Assembly (NCBI GenBank): GCA_910579435.1
Contig: CAJTVF010000003.1
Coordinates: forward strand, 1 to 64,000
DNA: 64,000 nucleotides
From: an uncultured Oscillibacter sp.
Lineage (GTDB): Bacteria; Bacillota; Clostridia; Oscillospirales; Oscillospiraceae
Reading direction: 5' to 3'
Both the position numbers and the translations under genes were made by a program. Position 1 is the stretch's first letter; each line of letters opens with the position of its first letter. This document shows positions 57,953-64,000 of the stretch, one piece after another. The notes under the pieces were generated by a model that worked only from the letters and a program-made list of their open reading frames with translations, ran no database searches and was not told where the DNA came from.

Positions 57953-58690
57953 TTACTCCGGCCGGGAATGGTGGGGCGTGAGCATGACCTTTTTGCAGGC
58001 CTGGATGAGCTGGGCGGTGACGTCGCTGGCGAAGCGGCTCTCGTAGACGGTAAGGCGGGGGACCCGCTCGTTCTGGCTCAGGACCACGTACTTGGGAGGC
58101 AGATGGTTCAGGGCGTAGGCCCGGACGTCTACCCGGCAGGTGTCGCAGCAGCAGATGCCGAACATCTTCATGTACTCATCCGCCTTTTCCTCCACCAGGA
58201 GCTGCATGACGTTGATATAGCTGGGGTTCTCCTCTTCCGGAACAGGCTGGGGAGCGGGGGCCTCCTGGACCGGCGCAGCGGGCGATTCCTGGGCGGAAGC
58301 CGCGCGCGGAGCGGGAGCCTCCTGGGGTGCGGGGACTTCCTTCTGGATAGGGGCCTCCTGCTGAACAGGAGCGGGCTGCCGGCTGGGAGCCTCCTGCTGG
58401 ACGGGGGGCTTGGAGGAGGGAGCGGCTGCCTCCAGCTCCGCCTCCAGAGCGTCCTTGATCTGGGAGGAGACGGCGGCGTCGGCGGTGATGGAGGAAATGA
58501 TGGGGGCTACCGGCGCGGCGTGGGCGGGCTCCGCCTCCAGAGGGACGGCGGCCGCTTGAGGAGCGGCTTCCGCCTGGGGCGCGGCGGGCTCCGGTTTGGC
58601 TTCCGCCGCCTGGGGCTCGGGCGCGCTGCCGCGGTTTTTGCTGAGCAGGTTCATTACATGAGCGGTTTTGCTGCTGTTGTTGGATGCCAT
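57953..58690 (-). CDS. ComFB-domain protein with Ala/Pro/Gln-rich linker
   Basis: A 245-residue protein. A short basic N-terminus (SSKTAHVMNLLSKNRGS) is followed by about 130 residues of Ala/Pro/Gln/Glu low complexity. The last 90 residues form a ComFB domain: YINVMQLLVEEKADEYMKMF, GICCCDTCRVDVRAYALNHL, PPKYVV. ComFB proteins have been described as cyclic-dinucleotide receptors, which would fit the c-di-GMP enzymes in this window. It is 38 bases downstream of the ParA-like gene on the same strand; AGGAG precedes the ATG. Confidence 0.8.
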   Translation of the reverse strand: MASNNSSKTAHVMNLLSKNRGSAPEPQAAEAKPEPAAPQAEAAPQAAAVPLEAEPAHAAPVAPIISSITADAAVSSQIKDALEAELEAAAPSSKPPVQQEAPSRQPAPVQQEAPIQKEVPAPQEAPAPRAASAQESPAAPVQEAPAPQPVPEEENPSYINVMQLLVEEKADEYMKMFGICCCDTCRVDVRAYALNHLPPKYVVLSQNERVPRLTVYESRFASDVTAQLIQACKKVMLTPHHSRPE

Positions 58691-58728
58691 AATAATCAGA
58701 ACTCCTTTACATTAGAAAGATAAAACAG

Positions 58729-59526
58729 TCAGAACCATTTGCCCCGGGAAACGGAGCGGGGAGCCGGGAAGGCCGGGCCCGCCACGGCGTCCACGATCTT
58801 CCTCAGGTCGGCGGAGGCCTTGGAGCCGGGCTGGTAAGTCAGGACGCTCTGCCCATGGGCGGGGGCCATGGCCACGCTGACGCTGCGGCGGACCTTGGTG
58901 CGGAACACCTGGCTGTCCAGCTGCTCCGCCACGGATTCCGCCAGGTCCAGAATCTCCCGGGAGAGGGTCAGGCGGCGGTCGTACTTATTCAAGAGGATGC
59001 CCAGGACCTTCAGGTCCGGGTTGAAGGACTTGCGGACGGTTTCAATGGTGTCCTGGATTTGGGAGACGCCCACCAGGCTCAAAACCTCCGCCTCCATGGG
59101 GACGACGAGGCCGGTGGAGGCCACGTAGGCGTTGATGGTCAGGATGTTCAGCGCCGGAGGGGTGTCGATGATGATGAAGTCGTAATTGGGCTTCACCACA
59201 TCCAGCTGCTGGGAGAGCATGAACTCCCGCCGGGGGGCCGTGAACTCCACCTCGGCGGTGGAGAGCATGATGTCCGAGGCGAGGATATCGCCGTACTCCG
59301 TGTGGGAGATGGCCCGCTCGATGGGACAGGCGCCGGTGAGCACGTCGTAGACGGTCTTGCACTCGCCAATGTCCAGGCCCAGGGTGAAGCCGAGATTGCC
59401 CTGGGGGTCCAGATCGACGCCCAGGACCCGCGCGCCCCGCTGCTTCAGGCCGCAGACCAGCGCGGAAACGGTGGTGGTTTTGCCCACGCCGCCCTTTTGA
59501 TTCGTGACAGTGATGACCTGTGTCAA
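58729..59526 (-). CDS. ParA/Soj-family ATPase in the flagellar locus
   Basis: A 265-residue ATPase. The deviant Walker A is NQKGGVGKTTTVSAL. Walker A' is VDLDPQGNLGFTLG, and Walker B is FIIIDTPPALNILT. It starts at TTG behind AGGAGGA. There is no parB or parS in the window. Paired with a ComFB-domain protein and set between chemotaxis genes and fliD, it may position flagella or receptor arrays, like ParC-type ATPases, in place of the missing FlhG. A chromosome-partition role is the alternative. Confidence 0.85.
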   Translation of the reverse strand: MTQVITVTNQKGGVGKTTTVSALVCGLKQRGARVLGVDLDPQGNLGFTLGLDIGECKTVYDVLTGACPIERAISHTEYGDILASDIMLSTAEVEFTAPRREFMLSQQLDVVKPNYDFIIIDTPPALNILTINAYVASTGLVVPMEAEVLSLVGVSQIQDTIETVRKSFNPDLKVLGILLNKYDRRLTLSREILDLAESVAEQLDSQVFRTKVRRSVSVAMAPAHGQSVLTYQPGSKASADLRKIVDAVAGPAFPAPRSVSRGKWF

Positions 59527-59574
59527 AGGATTTTCCTCCTTACTGTAAAAACTAAACGGGGACCTCTTATTTTT

Positions 59575-59594
59575 ATTATACTATATGTCGATAA
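59575..59594. promoter_or_regulatory. Divergent promoter elements between parA-like gene and fliD
   Basis: The minus strand has a -10 TATAAT (59575-59580) facing the ParA-like gene. The plus strand has GTCGATAA (59587-59594), six of eight matches to the sigma-28 -10, facing fliD. No clear -35 was seen for either. The whole 59530-59610 region is A+T-rich. Confidence 0.35.
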
Positions 59595-59691
59595 AAAAAC
59601 ATAGAGGAATATCAAAAAAATTCTAAGTTCGATGGAACCGGGCCGGGAACGCCCGGACGCTATTGGAATCATTGAAAGGAGTTGTATCCTC

Positions 59692-62463
59692 ATGGCAGTC
59701 AGCGGAGTAAGCAGATCTACCAGCATTTACGGGAATCGAAATGTCATCACCGGCCTTGCCAGCGGCATGGACACGGAGAGCATGATCGAAAACGCGATAT
59801 CCGCGTACAAAAACAAAATCACGGCTCTGACCCAGAAGCGCACGAAGACGGAGTGGAAGCAGGACGCGTACCGGAGTATGATCAGCAAAATGTCCTCCTT
59901 CCTCTCGAAATACACTTCTTACCGCTCCAGCAACAACCTGATGTCCACCAGCTTCTTCGACTCGGCGGTGAAGACGGTGTCCAAGGGGGCCAACAAGGAC
60001 CTGGTGTCCGCCACCGGCCGGTCCAGCAGCGATATCCGCATCGACCGGGTGAGGCAGCTGGCTGCCGCCGCCACCTACAAGCTCAGCGGCACCGCACTGG
60101 ACGGCACTACCGCCGAATTTGGACAGGATAAGGTCACGTCCGCCGCCAGCGGGACCCTGGACCTGGACAAGGAAATCGAGCTTGGCAATTTGAACGGCTC
60201 CCTGACCCTGGCCTATGGCGGTTCCAACGCCACGAGCTATCTGCGCATCAATTTTGACGAGACCCAGACCTTTGAGGACGCCGACGCCCTGGTGGCGGAG
60301 ATCAACAAGCAGCTGGAGTCCCAGAGCGTTTCCATCGGCACCAACACCTACACCGGCCAGGACCTCTTGGACAACGTGATCAAGGCCGAAGTGGGCTCCG
60401 ACGGCAAAATTACCTTTACGGACCCGAAGAAAAACGGCGTTTACGTCAGCGGAGCTACCGGCAACGTCCAGGAGAAGCTGCTGGGCGGGCAAAAGCCCAG
60501 CACGAATGCCGACGAGCAGATCAAGTCTCTGACCCTTTCCGGCGACGCGCTGGACACCAAGTCGATGAACACCCTGGAGTATCTCTCCACCCGGGGCGCC
60601 AGCATGGAAATCACCCTGGACGGCAAGACCAAGACCATCAAGCTGCCGGGCGAGGACACAGTTAAGGGCCTGACCGGTGCGGACCGGGACGAGGCCTATA
60701 TCAAGGCGCTGCAAAAGAACATCGACGACGCCTTTGGCAAGGGCAAGCTGACGGTAAGTGACAAAAATGGCAGCGAAAAGGGCATCCAGCTCCAGTTTGA
60801 AGCGCCCAAGGCGTCCACGTTTGCCATTGGTTCCAGCAAGGGCGAGATGCTGGGCTTCGGCGAGAGCGACCGGGTCACCAGCTATCTGAATACCGGCAAG
60901 ACCCTGGGCGAGCTGCTCAAGGCGGAGGACTTCGAGGGCCTTGAGAAGGCGTATGTCCTGGATTCCAAGGGCAATAAAACCGACAAGCTGGCGACGGACG
61001 CCAACGGAAAGCAGCTCTATTCCTTCAAGGTCAACGGCAAGGAAGTCGGCCAGTTCAACGAAGATACGGCCCTGAGCACGGTCTTCAACGCCATGAACAG
61101 CAACAGCGAGTCCGGAGTGAAGGTGGCCTATTCCAAGCTGACCAACGAGCTGAGCTTCACCGCCAAGGATACCGGCGCGGCCAGCGAAATCAAGTTTGAG
61201 GGCCTGTCCGCCAAGCTGTTCGGGGCCCCCGGCACCTATGACGATGACGGACGAGGAAGTTATACCGCTGGCCAGGACGCCATTTTCGAGGCTACTGTCA
61301 ACGGCACCTCCCTGGGAGAGATCACCCGCAGCTCCAACGAGGTGGATATGGACGGAATGACCATCAACCTCAAGGGGACCTTCGGCTATGAGACGGACGC
61401 GGATGGAAACATCAAATATAATGTAAGCCAGGCCAAGGATAAAGACGGCAACTCCATGTTCTATATCTACCAGGGCCAGGGCCAGGAAAAGCAGATCAGC
61501 GCCGAGCAGCTGGAGGACGGAAGATACGTTTTCCAGGACGAAAAGACCGGCAAAACCGTGTATGGTACAATGAATGCCGATGGGAATATGACCTTCCAGC
61601 ATCAAAACGGCGACACGGTGTACGCCCAGGTGGATGGTTCCGGCAGACTGCGCTTTACCACAGACGAGACGCAGAAGCAGAACATGAGCGCCCTTATGGA
61701 GAAAACCGCCGTCACAGCCCCCACCGAGGGCGTGACCTTCGAGACCAGCTCCGACGCGGACAAAATTGTGGACGTGGTCAAGCAGATGGTGGAAGACTAC
61801 AACGCCATGGCTAAGGAGATCAAGGACGCCTATTCCACCCTCCCCGCCCAGCGGTCCAACGGCGCTTACTATGAGCCCTTGACTTCCGAGGATGAAGACG
61901 GCATGAGCGAAAGCGCCATCAAAAACTGGAACGAAAAGGCCAAGGCGGGCCTCCTCTTCGGCGACCGGGACCTGGCCTCCCTCTACCAGCGCATGACCTC
62001 CGCCATCTCTATGACCGGCGAGAACGGCGCGGCCCTTCGGGCGGCGGGCATTACCGTCAACTACTCCAACGGCCTGAGCACCCTGGAGTTCGACGAGGAC
62101 AAATTCCGCGCCGCCCTGAACAACGACCCCGACAAGGTCCGGGACGCCTTCACCGCCAGCGTGGAATCCGGCGCAAAGAGCAACGGCCTGATGCAGGCTC
62201 TGAAGCAGCCCCTGGAGATCTACGGCAAGACCGAGGGCGGCAAGGGCGTGCTGGTGGAAAAGGCCGGCTCTCCCCTGGCTCCCAGCACCATGTACAACAA
62301 TACCATCCAAAAGGAGCTCAACCGCATCGACGAGGAAATCGAGAAGTGGCAGGACAAAATGAGCGACCAGGTGGATTACTACACCAATCAGTTCTCCCGC
62401 CTGGAGCAGCTTATCCAGCAGATGAACTCTCAGAGCTCTTATTTCTCCCAGATGATGGGCTGA
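59692..62463 (+). CDS. fliD: Flagellar cap protein FliD
   Basis: A 923-residue filament cap, longer than the usual 450-670. The N-terminal FliD domain is recognizable (NVITGLASGMDTESMIENAI, then SSSDIRIDRVRQLAAAATYK). The C-terminal domain is also clear (LYQRMTSAISMTGENGAALR, GITVNYSNGLSTLEFDEDKF, and the final LEQLIQQMNSQSSYFSQMMG). The extra length lies in the surface-exposed middle (about 250-720). AAAGGAG precedes the ATG at 59692. Confidence 0.93.
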   Translation: MAVSGVSRSTSIYGNRNVITGLASGMDTESMIENAISAYKNKITALTQKRTKTEWKQDAYRSMISKMSSFLSKYTSYRSSNNLMSTSFFDSAVKTVSKGANKDLVSATGRSSSDIRIDRVRQLAAAATYKLSGTALDGTTAEFGQDKVTSAASGTLDLDKEIELGNLNGSLTLAYGGSNATSYLRINFDETQTFEDADALVAEINKQLESQSVSIGTNTYTGQDLLDNVIKAEVGSDGKITFTDPKKNGVYVSGATGNVQEKLLGGQKPSTNADEQIKSLTLSGDALDTKSMNTLEYLSTRGASMEITLDGKTKTIKLPGEDTVKGLTGADRDEAYIKALQKNIDDAFGKGKLTVSDKNGSEKGIQLQFEAPKASTFAIGSSKGEMLGFGESDRVTSYLNTGKTLGELLKAEDFEGLEKAYVLDSKGNKTDKLATDANGKQLYSFKVNGKEVGQFNEDTALSTVFNAMNSNSESGVKVAYSKLTNELSFTAKDTGAASEIKFEGLSAKLFGAPGTYDDDGRGSYTAGQDAIFEATVNGTSLGEITRSSNEVDMDGMTINLKGTFGYETDADGNIKYNVSQAKDKDGNSMFYIYQGQGQEKQISAEQLEDGRYVFQDEKTGKTVYGTMNADGNMTFQHQNGDTVYAQVDGSGRLRFTTDETQKQNMSALMEKTAVTAPTEGVTFETSSDADKIVDVVKQMVEDYNAMAKEIKDAYSTLPAQRSNGAYYEPLTSEDEDGMSESAIKNWNEKAKAGLLFGDRDLASLYQRMTSAISMTGENGAALRAAGITVNYSNGLSTLEFDEDKFRAALNNDPDKVRDAFTASVESGAKSNGLMQALKQPLEIYGKTEGGKGVLVEKAGSPLAPSTMYNNTIQKELNRIDEEIEKWQDKMSDQVDYYTNQFSRLEQLIQQMNSQSSYFSQMMG

Positions 62464-62490
62464 TTTTAAAAAGGCGGTGATCCACAAACA

Positions 62491-62868
62491 ATGGATATGA
62501 AAGGCTACCAGCAATACAAGGAGCAGAGCGTCAATACCATGACCCAGGGAGAGCTGCTGCTGCTGCTGTATGACGAGTTGTATAAACGCCTGTCCCAGGC
62601 GGAGCTCATGCTGGACCAACAGAATTACCCCGTTTATGAAGCCTCCATTGAGCGTTCGGCCGCCATCATCGACTACCTGGACTCCACGCTGGACCATCAG
62701 TATCCCATCAGCGGAAATCTGGCACAGCTGTATGAGTACTTTACTTATGAGCTGAGCCGGGCAAAGATCGGCCGCCGCAAGGAGCTCCTGGCCCACGTGA
62801 AGACCATGGTGGGCGAGCTGCGGGACGCCTTCCGCCAGGCGCAAAAAAGCGGAGACTCAAGAAAGTAG
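62491..62868 (+). CDS. fliS: Flagellin export chaperone FliS
   Basis: A 125-residue helical protein. The N-terminus YQQYKEQSVNTMTQGELLLL followed by LYDELYKRLSQAE is the FliS signature. It binds the flagellin C-terminus before export. It is 27 bases after fliD. Confidence 0.95.
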   Translation: MDMKGYQQYKEQSVNTMTQGELLLLLYDELYKRLSQAELMLDQQNYPVYEASIERSAAIIDYLDSTLDHQYPISGNLAQLYEYFTYELSRAKIGRRKELLAHVKTMVGELRDAFRQAQKSGDSRK

Positions 62869-62876
62869 GGATCAGG

Positions 62877-63263
62877 ATGGAAGCACCGGCGCTGATGGAT
62901 GCCCACGTACAGCTTAAACGAATTTACACCGCGCTGAACGAGGCGCTGGACCTGACCCGCCAGCTGGCGGACGCCGTGGACCGGGACGATCAGATCTCGG
63001 CGCAGATGCTGATCTCTATGCGGCAGGAGCCCACCGACAAGCTGGCCAGGGCCCAGCAGGCTCTGGAACAGCAGCGCCGCTCCCTGCCCGCTGGAGACGC
63101 GGCCCGCCTCTCCGCCATTTTGAAGGGCGCGGAGGCGGAGACGGCGGAGGAAGGCCCGGTGACGGCACAGGTGGGCGCGAACCAGAGGGTCTTGAAGCAG
63201 CTTGTGGAGCTGGACCGGGTGGTCAACCGCAAGCTGGCGCGAGAGAAGTCCATCTACAAGTAA
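62877..63263 (+). CDS. Putative flagellar chaperone (FliT/FlgN-like)
   Basis: A 128-residue, mostly helical protein (QLKRIYTALNEALDLTRQLA, KLARAQQALEQQRRSLP). Its position directly after fliS, 8 bases apart, and its helical composition suggest a FliT- or FlgN-type export chaperone. I see no sequence motif that decides between them. Confidence 0.55.
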   Translation: MEAPALMDAHVQLKRIYTALNEALDLTRQLADAVDRDDQISAQMLISMRQEPTDKLARAQQALEQQRRSLPAGDAARLSAILKGAEAETAEEGPVTAQVGANQRVLKQLVELDRVVNRKLAREKSIYK

Positions 63264-63274
63264 GAGAAACCGCG

Positions 63275-63321
63275 AAAGCCGGAGCTCCGGCCGGCCGGTC
63301 CGGCCGGGCTCCCGCCTTTGC
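63275..63321 (+). terminator. Terminator-like stem after the fliD-fliS operon
   Basis: A long imperfect stem between AAAGCCGGAGC and GCTCCCGCCTTT, containing the perfect palindrome GCCGGAGCTCCGGC (63278-63291). The T-run is short. Confidence 0.45.
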
Positions 63322-63408
63322 GCGCGTAGGGACGAATGCCGGAAACTGCCAAGCGGACGGGAAGTCCTTCCGCTTGAGATATGATTCAAGACTACGGGAG
63401 CGCAGAGT

Positions 63409-64000
63409 ATGCCCACGATCACGCTGGAAAACGTCACAAAGAACTATAAGCTGGACCGCCGGCAGCAGAAGGAGCAGAAGGGCAAGAGGTACGAGGTCGG
63501 CGTAGAGGACATCAACCTGACCATCCGGCAGGGGGAATTCGTCTTCCTGGTCGGCAGCAGCGGCGCGGGAAAGAGCACGCTGCTGGACCTGATCTCCGGG
63601 AAGCTCAAGCCGGACAAGGGAATGGTGTGCCTGGACAAGAAGGACCTCTCCAAGCTGATTCCCTGGAGCCAGAACCGCATGGCCATCCTCTTCGGCAAGG
63701 TCCAGCAGGAGCACAGCCTCATTCGGAAAATGACCGTGGAGGAGAACCTCTGGGTGGCCGCCCAGGTGGGCCGCCGCCGCTTTGAGAGCGGGAAGCACGT
63801 GGAGCTCCGGGTGAAGAAGGTGCTGGGCCTGGTGGGAATGCGGGGCGTGGAGTCCCGGTATCCGGTGGAGATGTCCATCGGGGAATGCCGCCGGGTGGAG
63901 CTGGCCCGGGCCCTGATCAACAGCCCTCCCATTCTGGTGCTGGACGAGATCACGGCGAACCTGGACGACGACAACATCTGGGACATGTTTCAGCTTTTGC
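63409..64000 (+). CDS. FtsE-like ABC transporter ATPase, cut by the window end
   Basis: The first 197 residues are visible. Walker A is FLVGSSGAGKSTLLDL, the Q-loop region is FGKVQQEHSLIRKMTVEENL, and Walker B is PPILVLDEITANLD. The signature motif is degenerate (MSIGECRRVELARAL in place of LSGGQ), which may weaken ATP hydrolysis. The length and order resemble FtsE. The gene follows the fliD-fliS operon, where some motile Clostridia carry an ABC ATPase of unknown role. The C-terminus and any FtsX-like partner lie outside the window. Confidence 0.8.
   Translation, partial: MPTITLENVTKNYKLDRRQQKEQKGKRYEVGVEDINLTIRQGEFVFLVGSSGAGKSTLLDLISGKLKPDKGMVCLDKKDLSKLIPWSQNRMAILFGKVQQEHSLIRKMTVEENLWVAAQVGRRRFESGKHVELRVKKVLGLVGMRGVESRYPVEMSIGECRRVELARALINSPPILVLDEITANLDDDNIWDMFQLL

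Noticed and set aside
59523..59692. A full sigma-28 promoter for fliD
   Set aside because: GTCGATAA resembles the -10, but no TAAA element occurs at the right distance, so only the -10-like element is listed.
59623..62844. 1073-codon minus-strand frame opposite fliD and fliS
   Set aside because: Antisense shadow of fliD and fliS, both of which carry family signatures.
1..64000. CRISPR arrays, rRNA genes and intact insertion sequences
   Set aside because: No regularly spaced direct repeats, no rRNA segments and no transposase genes were seen.

Overview
The window looks like the chromosome of a flagellated, G+C-rich member of the Bacillota, class Clostridia. The closest fit is the order Oscillospirales (Oscillibacter or Pseudoflavonifractor-type gut bacteria). 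This rests on the CtsR/McsA/ClpC stress operon, a PadR regulator with a HAAS-type partner, a sigma-28/FliY/CheC/CheD/CheV style flagellar locus, TTG and GTG starts behind strong AGGAGG sites, and gut-Clostridia dispersed repeats. The taxonomic call is an inference.

Positions 1-1055 are chromosomal: a truncated TM2 gene, a DUF2752 gene and an XRE regulator that has lost its recognition helix. Positions 1060-9577 are an 8.5-kb integrative element in the 3' end of tRNA-Cys. A 23-bp direct repeat marks both ends, with integrase arm-site-like repeats just inside. It carries integrase, excisionase, a D5/P4-type helicase with a divergent regulator, a structured non-coding segment (candidate origin), two small membrane-type proteins, a broken DinJ-like antitoxin, and a cargo operon. 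The cargo is an XRE regulator, an amidoligase with N-terminal zinc ribbons, a class II glutamine amidotransferase and two micro-ORFs. No relaxase or capsid gene is visible, so the layout resembles a phage satellite or a mobilizable island. This cargo is the best candidate in the window for an undescribed system.

Positions 9555-25249 are mostly housekeeping: a tRNA cluster (Val, Asp, Phe, Gly, Cys), lspA and an RluA-family pseudouridine synthase, ctsR-mcsA-clpC without mcsB, a 2[4Fe-4S] ferredoxin, a 162-bp MITE-like element, a radical SAM protein, thymidine kinase, mutY, a PadR operon, and a formate transporter with formate-tetrahydrofolate ligase. A 173-codon gene of unknown function has a sigma-28-like -10 element.

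Positions 25256-30274 (minus strand) hold a signalling module: a REC/HD-GYP/GGDEF protein, an HPt protein and a hybrid histidine kinase with two receivers. It diverges from the flagellar operon.

Positions 30907-57707 are one co-directional flagellar/chemotaxis run: flgBC fliEFGHIJK flgD, a TIGR02530-type gene, flgE flbD motAB fliM fliY cheY fliOPQR flhB flhA fliA, two rod genes, cheC cheD cheV, and an EAL-HDOD gene. flhF, flhG and fliL are absent from their usual places. A minus-strand pair follows, a ParA-like ATPase and a ComFB-domain protein. Then come fliD, fliS, a FliT/FlgN-like gene and an FtsE-like ABC ATPase cut by the window edge. Flagellin genes, cheA and cheW are not in the window. 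Notable extras are three tandem copies of a FliM-type CheY-binding peptide inside FliY and an orphan promoter that may drive a small RNA near 57840.
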